From the NCBI GenBank assembly GCA_900552095.1, contig URYM01000033.1:1-12084 (forward strand): DNA of 12,084 nucleotides, read 5' to 3'. Within the stretch, counting starts at the first letter, position 1. Every line of letters starts with the position of its first letter. Shown here piece after piece: positions 1 through 6,971 of this stretch. A model generated the notes under the pieces. The model was not told the origin of the DNA and did not search any database. It saw nothing but the letters and a program-made list of their open reading frames with translations. Both the position numbers and the translations under genes were made by a program. This DNA is from an uncultured Blautia sp. GTDB lineage: Bacteria > Bacillota > Clostridia > Lachnospirales > Lachnospiraceae.

Positions 1-46
1 AGATCTAGTACGGTCTCGTGGGCTCGGAGATGTGTATAAGAGACAG
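1..46 (+). other. Nextera i7-side adapter and index (synthetic)
   Basis: Not genomic. Positions 1-4 (AGAT) match the end of the Illumina P7 arm, 5-12 (CTAGTACG) match the adapter form of Nextera index N702 as I remember it, 13-27 are GTCTCGTGGGCTCGG, and 28-46 are the Tn5 mosaic end AGATGTGTATAAGAGACAG. The biological insert begins at 47. Anything annotated across this border is an artefact. Confidence 0.98.
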
Positions 47-276
47 GAAATAATCTCTTCTATTGACAGTCCAATCTTTCTCAGCATTAATATCAGTTCC
101 AGCTCAACTATTTGAAAGCAGGTATAATAGCGATAACCATTCTCTTCCTTAAATTCAGGAGAAAACAGACCAATTTCATCATAATAATGCAGCGTGCGCT
201 TATTCACGCCATTCAGCCTTGCAAATTGTCCTGTCGTATATAAATATTCTCTCTTTTTCATTCTAATCTTTTTCAT
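47..276 (-). CDS. MerR-family transcriptional regulator, N-terminal part (truncated by library end)
   Basis: Reading the minus strand from ATG at 276 gives 76 residues before the insert ends; the C-terminal dimerisation and effector-binding parts are missing. The fragment is a MerR-type winged helix-turn-helix: a first helix with TTGQFARL (residues 14-21), the recognition region [15 protein letters not shown] (24-38), the wing with NGYRYY (46-51), then [18 protein letters not shown], the usual run into the dimerisation helix. Members bind a dyad inside an over-long promoter spacer and twist the DNA to activate transcription. Exactly such a promoter lies next door and drives the divergent ABC exporter genes, so this protein is inferred to control them and itself. 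The start is uncertain: an in-frame ATG at 261 is also possible, and neither has a strong ribosome site. The inducer cannot be told because the ligand domain is missing. Confidence 0.9.
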
Positions 277-284
277 ATTCTCTA

Positions 285-315
285 TTGACTTTACAGTTAC
301 TGTATTGTTTATAAT
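285..315 (+). promoter_or_regulatory. MerR-type promoter with dyad operator for the ABC exporter operon
   Basis: The -35 is TTGACT (285-290) and the -10 is TATAAT (310-315), separated by 19 bp, which is longer than the optimal 17 bp and is the hallmark of MerR-activated promoters. Inside the spacer at 292-304 is a perfect inverted repeat TACAGT-T-ACTGTA, the likely binding site of the divergent regulator. Transcription would start near 322 and give a leader of about 90 nt before the ATG at 413. Confidence 0.85.
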
Positions 316-339
316 ACCCTCCGACAAAGAAATTTGCAA
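311..339 (-). promoter_or_regulatory. Promoter of the MerR-type gene, overlapping the divergent promoter
   Basis: On the minus strand, TTGCAA (334-339) and TATTAT (311-316) are separated by 17 bp. Its -10 overlaps the plus-strand -10 (310-315) by five bases, and the predicted start near 304 falls on the dyad at 292-304. Regulator bound to the dyad would therefore be expected to limit its own synthesis. This is inferred from sequence only. Confidence 0.65.
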
Positions 340-371
340 CCGTAATCTGCTTTAGAAAAAATAATATTTTG

Positions 372-391
372 CCCGCCTGAAATCAGCCGGG
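372..391 (+). promoter_or_regulatory. Small stem-loop in the leader of the ABC operon
   Basis: CCCG-C-CTG (372-379) can pair with CAG-C-CGGG (384-391), with one C:C mismatch and a 4-nt loop. It sits about 10 nt upstream of the AGGAGG ribosome site and is followed by only three T residues, so it is a weak terminator at most. It may protect or tune the leader. The function is unproven. Confidence 0.25.
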
Positions 392-412
392 TTTGTAAAA
401 AGGAGGAGTCGT

Positions 413-2137
413 ATGAAAACCATTTTTTCAAAAGTCAAATTAAAAGGACACTGGATTTTACTCCTGTCCATTCTGGTTTTATTTGCAGCGGTGGCAGAAA
501 TGATGCTTCCCTCACTGCTGGCCACAATGATCAACAGCGGAGTAACTTCTTCTTCACGCAGCGCTGTTTTCATTCTTTCTGCTGTTATGGCAGGCGTTAC
601 CATTCTTGCATGTATTGTTAATTTCCTGTCTGTAAAAATTGCCTCCCGCATTTCCACAGATTTTTCAGCTGCGCTCCGCGGACAAGTTTTTGAAAAAGTG
701 CAAAGCTTCTCCGCCGCTGAACTGGATCGTTTTGGCACTGCCAGTTTAGTCACCCGCAGTACCTCAGATATTACAAACGTACAAAATTTTCTGACCATGC
801 TTTTACGGATTGGATTTCTTGCGCCTATGATGGCAGTTGCCGGACTGATCTTTTCCGCCGCCACTGGTGGTCAGGTCAGCTCTGTTCTCACAATTGCTAT
901 TCCTGTTTTATTAATCGGATGCGGCATCGTTATCCTGTTCGCTTCCCGCTATTCCGTCAGGCTTCGTCAGAAGCTTGACCGGCTCAACCAGCTGTTTCTG
1001 GAATCACTAGAAGGCGTTCGCGTTATTCGCGCTTTCAACAAACAACAGGCTGAAAGCTGCCGCTTCGGCGAAGCAAATGCTGATTATGCTGCTACCGCCA
1101 TGACGTCCGGGCGCATCACAAGCCTTCTGCTTCCTGTTATCAACGTAATCTTCGGCGTGACCACAGCGGCCGTTTTGGGAATCGGCGCTCACTACGTAGA
1201 GTCAGGCGCCATGGAAGTTGGTTCCCTGGTAGCAAACAGCCAGTATATCAGTATGGTTCTGATGTCCGTTATGATGCTGGCTCTTGTCATCATGATGTTC
1301 CCCACAGCCTATGCCTGCTCCAGACGTATTGCCGAAGTTTTGGAGACTGAAGCAATCATTCAGGACGGCTCCTTTCCTCTTACAAACCGTCCTCTTCGTT
1401 CCACCGTCGAATTTCGTCATGTAACTTTTGCCTACCCCGGCGCTTCTGAACCGATTTTAAAGGATATAAGCTTTAAGACACACCCCGGGGAAATTACTGC
1501 TATTATCGGCGGAACTGGAAGAGGAAAATCCAGCATTTTAAAACTGATTCCCCGTCTGTACGATCCCCTGTTTGGAGAAGTACTGATTGACGGCATAAAT
1601 GCGAAAGAATATGCCGTAGATGATCTCCGTTCCCTGATTGGCTATGTTCCGCAAAAGAACGTTTTATTTTCCGGCGATATTGCCTCTAATCTGAACTTTG
1701 GAAACAGTGAAGGAACGGAACAGGATTGGCAGAATGCCTCTCAAATTGCATGTGCAGAAGAATTTATCATAAAAAAAGAAAACGGTTATCATGACAAAAT
1801 TGCCCAGGGAGGAACTAACCTTTCCGGCGGTCAGCGGCAGCGTATGACAATTGCAAGAGCAATTATGAAAAAACCTGAAATTTATGTTTTTGATGACAGT
1901 TTTTCAGCTTTAGATATGAAGACCGATCAGACACTCCGTCACAATCTGAAAGCTGCTATGGGAGAAGCATCCGTCATACTGGTTGCACAGCGCGTCAGCA
2001 CAATTATAGATGCAGACCAGATTTTAGTTGTAGATGACGGTATGATCATCGGACAGGGAACCCATCAGGAATTGCTGAAAAACTGTCCACTCTATCGTGA
2101 GATTGCAGAAATCCAATTAGGAAAGGAGGATGACTGA
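413..2137 (+). CDS. ABC exporter half-transporter with degenerate ATP site (subunit 1 of a heterodimer)
   Basis: 574 residues, the usual length for a type IV ABC half-exporter. Residues 1-310 form a six-helix membrane domain with long cytoplasmic loops; about 330-574 are the nucleotide-binding domain. Visible motifs: Walker A GGTGRGKS (366-373, with an unusual Arg at 370), Q-loop Gln414, signature LSGGQ (470-474), Walker B YVFDD (491-495), and the switch position VAQR. Asp495 replaces the catalytic Glu and Gln526 replaces the switch His, so this subunit's own Walker site should be poorly catalytic, whereas its intact LSGGQ completes the partner's active site. This matches the asymmetric LmrCD/BmrCD/TM287-288 type of exporter for drugs, lipids or peptides; the substrate is not evident. 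AGGAGG at 401-406 sets the start. It overlaps the start region of subunit 2, so the two are co-translated, and it is probably activated by the divergent MerR-type protein. Confidence 0.95.
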   Translation: MKTIFSKVKLKGHWILLLSILVLFAAVAEMMLPSLLATMINSGVTSSSRSAVFILSAVMAGVTILACIVNFLSVKIASRISTDFSAALRGQVFEKVQSFSAAELDRFGTASLVTRSTSDITNVQNFLTMLLRIGFLAPMMAVAGLIFSAATGGQVSSVLTIAIPVLLIGCGIVILFASRYSVRLRQKLDRLNQLFLESLEGVRVIRAFNKQQAESCRFGEANADYAATAMTSGRITSLLLPVINVIFGVTTAAVLGIGAHYVESGAMEVGSLVANSQYISMVLMSVMMLALVIMMFPTAYACSRRIAEVLETEAIIQDGSFPLTNRPLRSTVEFRHVTFAYPGASEPILKDISFKTHPGEITAIIGGTGRGKSSILKLIPRLYDPLFGEVLIDGINAKEYAVDDLRSLIGYVPQKNVLFSGDIASNLNFGNSEGTEQDWQNASQIACAEEFIIKKENGYHDKIAQGGTNLSGGQRQRMTIARAIMKKPEIYVFDDSFSALDMKTDQTLRHNLKAAMGEASVILVAQRVSTIIDADQILVVDDGMIIGQGTHQELLKNCPLYREIAEIQLGKEDD

Positions 2138-2138
2138 G

Positions 2139-3878
2139 ATGAAAAACCATACCTTTAAACGTCTCTTTCAATATTTGAAAGCCCACAGACTGAGACTGTT
2201 TTTTGTTTTGCTCTTTGCTTCCATCAGCACCATTTTTACCGTAATTGCCCCTTTTGTGATCGGAAAAGTCACAACGACCCTGTTTGACAGCATCCGGGAC
2301 GGTATTTTTTACTGGGATACTATTCTCTGGCTGCTTGCTTCATTGGTATTCTTGTACCTGATTTCTCAATTCTTTTCGTTTTTGCAGGGATTTCATATGA
2401 CAAAAATCACGGCAAATGTAATGCTTGAAATACGAAGCGATATTGACCAAAAAATGCACCGTTTAAAATTAAATTATTATGATACCCACACCCACGGCGA
2501 TATTCTCAGTGTGATCACCAATGATGTGGATACTATCAATAACACTGTCAGCCAAAACCTTACCTCGATTGTCACCCAGATTATTACTGCCATTGGAATC
2601 CTTTTTATGATGCTGGCAATCAGTCCTAAACTGACAATCATCCCTGTCATCATGGTTCCCCTGTCCCTGCTCAGTGCCGCAGGCGTTATGAAATCCAGCG
2701 GCAAACATTATGAAAAGCAGCAGCAAATGCTGGGACAGCTGAATGGATATATCGAAGAAATGTATAATGGCCAACTGATTATTCAATCCTTTAATTATCA
2801 GGAAAGAGCAAAGGAACAATTTTCTTCCCTGAACAAGGAATTGCAAAGCAGCTCTTACAAAGCAGAAACAACCGCCGGTTCCGTCAGCCCGATTACCACC
2901 CTGGTAAATGATATGGGCTATGTGGTCTGTGCCGCAATCGGCTGTCTCCGCGCAATCAGCGGCCTTATTACTGTAGGAAACGTACAGGCCATGTTGGAAT
3001 ATACCCGTCGTTTTGCCGAGCCATTTTCCTCTCTGGCCGGTATGGCCGGAAGTTTTGGCGCAGCCAAAGCTGCTGGAGATCGGATTTTTGCATTACTGGA
3101 TGCCGAAGAAGAATTACCGGATACAGAGCACGGCATTATTCCCAAAGACCGTTCCGGAAGCGTCACTTTTCAAAATGTTCAATTTGGCTATACGCCTGAC
3201 CGCCTGCTGATGAACGGCGTAAACTTAACAATAAAACCAGGCCAGAAAGTTGCCATTGTAGGACCCACCGGCGCAGGAAAAACTACTCTGATCAATCTTC
3301 TGATGCGTTTTTACGAAATAGGCGGGGGAAGGATTTCCGTAGACGGCGTCAATATCTGCGACATGCCCAGAAATGAACTGCGGGATCGATTTGGCATGGT
3401 GCTACAGGACACCTGGCTTTTTGAAGGAACGATTGCCGATAACCTGGGATATGCAGAAGAAAATATGGACAGAGACAAAATCATAGCCGCAGCCAAATCT
3501 GCCTGCGCACATAGTTTTATAAAAACACTTCCAGGCGGTTATGATATGAAACTGTCAAAAGGAGCCGAAAACATTTCCCAGGGGGAACGCCAGCTCCTTA
3601 CCATCGCCCGTGCAATCGCTTCCGATCCTGAAATTATGATTTTAGATGAAGCAACGAGTAATGTAGATACCCATACAGAAGTTTTAATCCAGCGAGCCAT
3701 GGCGCAGCTCATGAAGGGACGCACCAGTTTTGTAATTGCTCACCGGCTTTCCACCATCCGTGATGCTGATATGATCTTATATATGGAAGACGGAGATATA
3801 AAAGAAATTGGAAATCATAATGAACTGATGACAAAAGGCGGAAAATATGCAGCCCTTTACAATAGTCAGTTTTCATAA
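2139..3878 (+). CDS. ABC exporter half-transporter with catalytic ATP site (subunit 2 of a heterodimer)
   Basis: 579 residues: a membrane domain (about 1-310) and a nucleotide-binding domain (about 340-579). Motifs: Walker A GPTGAGKT (375-382), Q-loop in VLQDTWLF, signature ISQGE (479-483) in place of LSGGQ, Walker B ILDE with catalytic Glu504, and switch His535. The pattern is the mirror image of subunit 1: this chain supplies the good Walker A/B, Glu and His but a degenerate signature. One consensus and one degenerate ATP site therefore form in the heterodimer. GGAGG at 2125-2129 lies 9 nt before the ATG at 2139. An in-frame ATG at 2130 abuts that site with no spacing and overlaps the upstream stop, so 2139 is preferred. 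Subunit 1 ends at 2137, one base before this start, which is consistent with coupled translation and 1:1 expression. Confidence 0.95.
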   Translation: MKNHTFKRLFQYLKAHRLRLFFVLLFASISTIFTVIAPFVIGKVTTTLFDSIRDGIFYWDTILWLLASLVFLYLISQFFSFLQGFHMTKITANVMLEIRSDIDQKMHRLKLNYYDTHTHGDILSVITNDVDTINNTVSQNLTSIVTQIITAIGILFMMLAISPKLTIIPVIMVPLSLLSAAGVMKSSGKHYEKQQQMLGQLNGYIEEMYNGQLIIQSFNYQERAKEQFSSLNKELQSSSYKAETTAGSVSPITTLVNDMGYVVCAAIGCLRAISGLITVGNVQAMLEYTRRFAEPFSSLAGMAGSFGAAKAAGDRIFALLDAEEELPDTEHGIIPKDRSGSVTFQNVQFGYTPDRLLMNGVNLTIKPGQKVAIVGPTGAGKTTLINLLMRFYEIGGGRISVDGVNICDMPRNELRDRFGMVLQDTWLFEGTIADNLGYAEENMDRDKIIAAAKSACAHSFIKTLPGGYDMKLSKGAENISQGERQLLTIARAIASDPEIMILDEATSNVDTHTEVLIQRAMAQLMKGRTSFVIAHRLSTIRDADMILYMEDGDIKEIGNHNELMTKGGKYAALYNSQFS

Positions 3879-3898
3879 AGATCCTCAGATAACAATTT

Positions 3899-3947
3899 CC
3901 CCACAGGAAGAAGTGCCTGTGGGGATTCCATTTGTGCCCCTTTTTTT
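3899..3947 (+). terminator. Imperfect terminator region of the ABC exporter operon
   Basis: Twenty nucleotides past the exporter stop codon, CCCCACAGG (3899-3907) pairs perfectly with CCTGTGGGG (3916-3924) around an 8-nt loop. The seven-T tract is at 3941-3947, 16 nt beyond the stem. An alternative 4-bp stem, GGGG (3921-3924) with CCCC (3937-3940), directly abuts the T tract and competes for the same G residues. Termination here is likely, but which fold is used is unclear. Confidence 0.6.
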
Positions 3948-4001
3948 CAAAGCAAAACCCCGGAAGGCTGATAAACACTGGATTTATCGCACCTTCCGGG
4001 G
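3948..4001 (-). terminator. Rho-independent terminator of tRNA-Gly
   Basis: CCCCGGAAGG (3958-3967) pairs perfectly with CCTTCCGGGG (3992-4001). An inner stem GATAAA/TTTATC (3970-3975 with 3983-3988) is separated from the outer one by a small internal loop. On the minus strand the stem is followed by TTTTGCTTTG (3957 down to 3948), an interrupted U tract, and it begins 11 nt after the tRNA 3' end. On the plus strand no T tract follows, so it appears to act mainly on the tRNA transcript. Confidence 0.7.
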
Positions 4002-4011
4002 TTCGGTTATA

Positions 4012-4083
4012 AGCACGAGACGGGATTCGAACCCGCGACCCTCGCCTTGGCAAGGCGATACTCCACCACTGAGCCACTCGTGC
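4012..4083 (-). tRNA. tRNA-Gly (anticodon GCC)
   Basis: The minus strand folds as a full cloverleaf. Acceptor stem GCACGAG/CTCGTGC; D stem GCTC/GAGT with a terminal G:U pair; anticodon stem TCGCC/GGCGA around loop TTGCCAA, anticodon GCC; variable loop GGGTC; T arm GCGGG-TTCGAAT-CCCGT. The discriminator base at 4012 is U, as expected for bacterial glycine tRNAs. The CCA end is not encoded (TTATAA follows directly) and must be added by the CCA-adding enzyme. It decodes GGC and GGU. Its own promoter and terminator flank it, so it is probably transcribed alone. Confidence 0.97.
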
Positions 4084-4118
4084 GTTTTCAATTCACTGCA
4101 TTTCCTACAGCAATTGAT

Positions 4119-4147
4119 ACTATACCATAAACCTTCTGCACCGTCAA
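4119..4147 (-). promoter_or_regulatory. Strong promoter of tRNA-Gly
   Basis: On the minus strand, TTGACG (4142-4147) and TATAGT (4119-4124) are separated by exactly 17 bp. The predicted start near 4112 leaves a leader of about 29 nt before the mature tRNA. The promoter lies just after the stop codon of the nitroreductase gene (4166), which has no terminator of its own before it. Confidence 0.8.
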
Positions 4148-4165
4148 TACTTTTTTTCATTTTTT

Positions 4166-4930
4166 TCAGGTGCGCAGAATAGCGCTGAGCACATACTGGT
4201 TGTTGGGGAAATTTTTTTGGGAGATCTCTTCCAGACGGATCAGATCTACATCCAGCCACAGTTCCTCCGCCACCACCATCATGTGGGCGAACATAATGCC
4301 AAAGTTCAGCTCATCCCATTTTCCCAGCCGCTCCATACTCCGCTTTTTGGAAAAAATATGGATTCGGCTGTCATAGACCACGAAACGCCAGGGCTGGCTG
4401 TTCATGCTGGAGGGCGCCAGCCGCGCCGCCTCCAGCAGCTGTTTCATCCACTGCCTGGGAACCTCTTTATAAACGCAGAGTTCCTTCAGATCCAGACGCT
4501 TCGCCTCGATCGGCTTCCTGGTGGGGCTGCCCTTGCTCTTTCCAAAAGCCACCAGCGCCATCAGCTTCTTGTCTCCCCTTCTCTGCTGGCTGCGCTTCAC
4601 CAGCATAGATCCCACAAAACAGGTTCCGATCCCTTTGCTACACAGATAGAGCACCAGCTGTTCCATCAGGTAGCCGGCATTCATCTGCGCCCTGTCCTTT
4701 TCCTCCGAATACAGTGCCAGATAATACGGCGCCTTCACCGCAAAAGTACTCAGACGCTTATACTGTCCCTGCCGGTTATCCAGAACTTCCAGCTCTGTTG
4801 CTATTCCTCCGAACAGATCCCTGATCTCCTCGTAATAAGTTCTAATCCCTTCAAAAATCTGTGTATTCAAGGCATCCATTGTATAACTGCGAACCGATTT
4901 TCTTACAAATATTGCCTCGTATAAATTCAT
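4166..4930 (-). CDS. Nitroreductase-family flavoprotein (TM1586 type)
   Basis: 254 residues. The N-terminus carries the FMN-phosphate-binding motif of nitroreductases (RKSVRSY, 10-16). The second hallmark, LAPSSMNSQPWRF (171-183), lies near residue 175 rather than directly after the first as in ordinary nitroreductases. That spacing, the length, and a second half resembling the first in layout match the 'putative TM nitroreductase' family (Pfam TM1586_NiRdase), in which one chain folds as a pseudo-dimer. Members are cytoplasmic FMN proteins presumed to reduce nitro or quinone compounds with NAD(P)H; the physiological substrate is unknown. GGGTGAG ahead of ATG 4930 is the likely ribosome site. 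A separate promoter upstream suggests it is not strictly in an operon with pepF. Family assignment is confident, substrate is not. Confidence 0.88.
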   Translation of the reverse strand: MNLYEAIFVRKSVRSYTMDALNTQIFEGIRTYYEEIRDLFGGIATELEVLDNRQGQYKRLSTFAVKAPYYLALYSEEKDRAQMNAGYLMEQLVLYLCSKGIGTCFVGSMLVKRSQQRRGDKKLMALVAFGKSKGSPTRKPIEAKRLDLKELCVYKEVPRQWMKQLLEAARLAPSSMNSQPWRFVVYDSRIHIFSKKRSMERLGKWDELNFGIMFAHMMVVAEELWLDVDLIRLEEISQKNFPNNQYVLSAILRT

Positions 4931-4959
4931 ACTCTCACCCTTAATTTTTTTGTAATATT

Positions 4960-4987
4960 ATTGTAACATGTTTTTTCAGAATTGCAA
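4960..4987 (-). promoter_or_regulatory. Promoter of the nitroreductase gene
   Basis: On the minus strand, TTGCAA (4982-4987), a 16-bp spacer ending in TGT, and TACAAT (4960-4965) form a credible extended -10 promoter about 30 bp upstream of ATG 4930. No clear terminator separates this gene from pepF, so some read-through from pepF is also possible. Confidence 0.6.
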
Positions 4988-5025
4988 CCGGCAATTTCTT
5001 ATCTTTTCCTTACACTTTTCCTAAT

Positions 5026-6825
5026 TTATAGAAGTTTTTCCAGCTCCTGCACATACTCCTCAAAAGTGCGCAGTGCTTCCTGAACCGGTTCCGGACTGGT
5101 CATATCCACCCCTGCCAGTTTCAGAAGATCAATGGGATCCATGGAACTTCCCCCTTTTAAGAATTCCTTATAATGCTCCACTGCTCCCGGCTCCCCGGAC
5201 AGAATCTTCCGGCTGATCGCAATCGCGGCTGAAAATCCGGTCGCATACTGATATACATAAAAGGGCGTATAGAAATGCGGGATCCGCGCCCATTCCAGAG
5301 CGATCGCCTCATCCACGGTCATTTCTTCTCCAAAATACTTCTTATTTAAATCATAATAAAGACTGCAGAGCAGATCTGCCGTAAGCGCCTCCCCCTGCGC
5401 CGCCCGTTCATGGACTTCCTTCTCAAATTCAGCAAACATAGTCTGCCGGTACACCGTGCCCTTAAACTGATCCAGGAAATAATTAATCAGATACGCTCTC
5501 TCCTGATCATCTGCCGCATGATCGATCATATAACGGATCAACAGCGCCTCATTGCAGGTGGAAGCCACCTCAGCCACAAAGATCCGGTATCCTGCATACG
5601 GATATGGCTGAGTCTGATCCGAATAGTAACTGTGAATCGCATGCCCCATCTCATGTGCCAGCGTAAAGACATTGTTCAGATTCTCCGCATAATTTAACAG
5701 CACATAAGGATGCGTCCCATACGCCCCCCAGGAATACGCACCGCTTCGCTTTCCCTGATTTTCATAGACGTCGATCCATCGGCTCGAAAAGCCTTCCTCC
5801 AGAATCCGTCCATAGTCCTCTCCCAGAACTGCCAGTCCCTTTTTCACTGTCTCTTTGGCTTCCGCAAAAGGAATCCTGCGGCTGCCCTCCTTCACCAGAG
5901 GCACATGCAGATCATACATATGAAGCTCTTCCACCTGAAGCGCCCGTTTTCTCAGCCGCACATACCGGTACATAGCCGGAAGTCCCCCGTGAACTGCTTC
6001 GATCAGCCCGTCATAAACGCGCTCCGGAATATTTCCCCCGTCCAACGCCATCGCCCGGGAAGAAGAATACTTTCTGGTTCGGGCAAAGAAGTACTCCTGT
6101 TTTACATTAGCATAAAAAGCAGCCGCCAGTGTATTTCTGAAGCTTCCATAAGCTTTGTACAGCGTATCAAAAGCCTCCTTCCGCACGCTCCTGTCCTGGC
6201 TCTCCAGAAATTTGATATATCTTCCATGGGTCAGCTGCTCTTTCCTGCCATCTTCCCCGGTAATCTCCCCAAAGGTCAGATCCGCATTATTGAACATGGA
6301 GAAAATATCCCCCGGCCCCTGCCCCAGATCTGCCGCTCTGGCCAGAATTTCTTCCATCTCCTTTGTAAGGATATGCTCCTTCTGACGGAACTGTTCCTCA
6401 AAATACCTCCGGTAAAGACGCAAAGGCTCATAATCCTCCATCCACTCCTCCAGAAGCGCAAACGAGATTTCCAGGATCTCCGGCTCAATAAAGGAAAGCT
6501 TATCTCCCGCCTGGTTCATCAGCACGGAAGCCCGGGAAGAAAGCGCCTGATAATGACCGTTTCCCGTGTCTGTATGATATTGCTGAGCTGCATAGACATA
6601 AACCTTCTCCAAAAGCTGCTGAAGCTGATCCCTCTTTTTCAGCACATCAAAACAATGCTTGGGAGAATCCGCCAGTGTCCCCCTCTCTTTTCGGATTTCC
6701 TCCGCCATCCGTCCGATCTTGGCGAAGTCTTCCTCCCATTCCTCTTCTTTCTTATATAAATCTTCCAGTGCCCAACAATCTTCTTTCTTCTGTTCCGCCC
6801 TGGAAATTAACTTTTCTGCTGCCAT
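5026..6825 (-). CDS. pepF: Oligoendopeptidase F (M3B zinc metallopeptidase)
   Basis: 599 residues, the normal length for PepF. The protein is almost entirely helical, with a charged N-terminal helical domain and a C-terminal catalytic domain. The zinc motif HEMGH is at 391-395 with catalytic Glu392; the third zinc ligand is probably Glu419 in FVAEVAS, 24 residues after the second His, as in the M3 family. The substrate-cleft segment RIPHFYTPFYVYQYATG (514-530) is also typical of PepF. The enzyme cleaves short peptides in the cytoplasm, recycling imported or degraded peptides to amino acids. There is no signal peptide. AGGAGG at 6834-6839, 8 nt upstream, supports the ATG at 6825. The gene diverges from the gntR operon and shares with it a 163-bp intergenic region. 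All key residues are present and nothing suggests inactivation. Confidence 0.96.
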   Translation of the reverse strand: MAAEKLISRAEQKKEDCWALEDLYKKEEEWEEDFAKIGRMAEEIRKERGTLADSPKHCFDVLKKRDQLQQLLEKVYVYAAQQYHTDTGNGHYQALSSRASVLMNQAGDKLSFIEPEILEISFALLEEWMEDYEPLRLYRRYFEEQFRQKEHILTKEMEEILARAADLGQGPGDIFSMFNNADLTFGEITGEDGRKEQLTHGRYIKFLESQDRSVRKEAFDTLYKAYGSFRNTLAAAFYANVKQEYFFARTRKYSSSRAMALDGGNIPERVYDGLIEAVHGGLPAMYRYVRLRKRALQVEELHMYDLHVPLVKEGSRRIPFAEAKETVKKGLAVLGEDYGRILEEGFSSRWIDVYENQGKRSGAYSWGAYGTHPYVLLNYAENLNNVFTLAHEMGHAIHSYYSDQTQPYPYAGYRIFVAEVASTCNEALLIRYMIDHAADDQERAYLINYFLDQFKGTVYRQTMFAEFEKEVHERAAQGEALTADLLCSLYYDLNKKYFGEEMTVDEAIALEWARIPHFYTPFYVYQYATGFSAAIAISRKILSGEPGAVEHYKEFLKGGSSMDPIDLLKLAGVDMTSPEPVQEALRTFEEYVQELEKLL

Positions 6826-6869
6826 CTGTTTTTCCTCCTGCTGCTCTCAAGAAATCTTTCTTCTTTAAT

Positions 6870-6898
6870 AGTATACCACATCTTTTTTCTTAATCTCA
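6870..6898 (-). promoter_or_regulatory. Likely pepF promoter
   Basis: On the minus strand, TATACT (6870-6875) preceded by TGG forms an extended -10; the 17-bp-spaced -35 candidate TGAGAT (6893-6898) is weak. The predicted start is 35-40 nt ahead of ATG 6825. It is placed back-to-back with the strong plus-strand promoter at 6916-6944, without overlap. Confidence 0.45.
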
Positions 6899-6915
6899 TC
6901 TTTTTTTCTTTTCTG

Positions 6916-6944
6916 TTGACATTTCTTCCTTCCGGATGTATTAT
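6916..6944 (+). promoter_or_regulatory. Strong promoter of the gntR-ABC operon
   Basis: A perfect -35 TTGACA (6916-6921), a 17-bp spacer and a -10 TATTAT (6939-6944). Transcription should start near 6951, leaving a leader of about 38 nt that contains the operator-like repeat at 6958-6971 and the AAGGAG ribosome site at 6975-6980. Such a near-consensus promoter fits a repressor-controlled operon. Confidence 0.8.
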
Positions 6945-6957
6945 TGTATTAATCACT

Positions 6958-6971
6958 TAGTACAATAGTAC
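6958..6971 (+). promoter_or_regulatory. Probable operator of the GntR/YtrA-type repressor
   Basis: TAGTAC-AA-TAGTAC is a perfect direct repeat. Each unit contains the self-complementary GTAC, so the element is also a partial palindrome (GTAC-AATA-GTAC). It lies just downstream of the predicted start, where a bound dimer would block the polymerase. The regulator encoded immediately downstream is the obvious candidate ligand; this is inferred from position and symmetry. Confidence 0.55.

Noticed and set aside
28..46. 19-bp inverted repeat at the two ends of the sequence (28-46 and 12037-12055), which looks like a composite transposon.
   Set aside because: These are Tn5 mosaic ends inside Illumina adapters, added in vitro; no transposase gene is present.
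2130..2138. Earlier ATG for exporter subunit 2.
   Set aside because: It directly abuts the GGAGG at 2125-2129, leaving no spacing; the ATG at 2139 has a 9-nt spacing.
4217..4924. A 235-residue open frame on the plus strand opposite the nitroreductase gene.
   Set aside because: It is His/Gln/Pro-rich translation of the complementary strand of a recognisable flavoprotein gene; no ribosome site or promoter supports it.
4980..4996. AATTGC-AACCG-GCAATT hairpin between pepF and the nitroreductase gene as a pepF terminator.
   Set aside because: It is short and A/T-rich, has no U tract on the pepF strand, and its bases are used by the -35 element of the nitroreductase promoter.
5710..6759. A 349-residue open frame on the plus strand opposite pepF.
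   Set aside because: It is fully antisense to a conserved enzyme gene with all catalytic residues, has no convincing ribosome site, and its sequence is basic and low in recognisable structure, as expected for a shadow frame.
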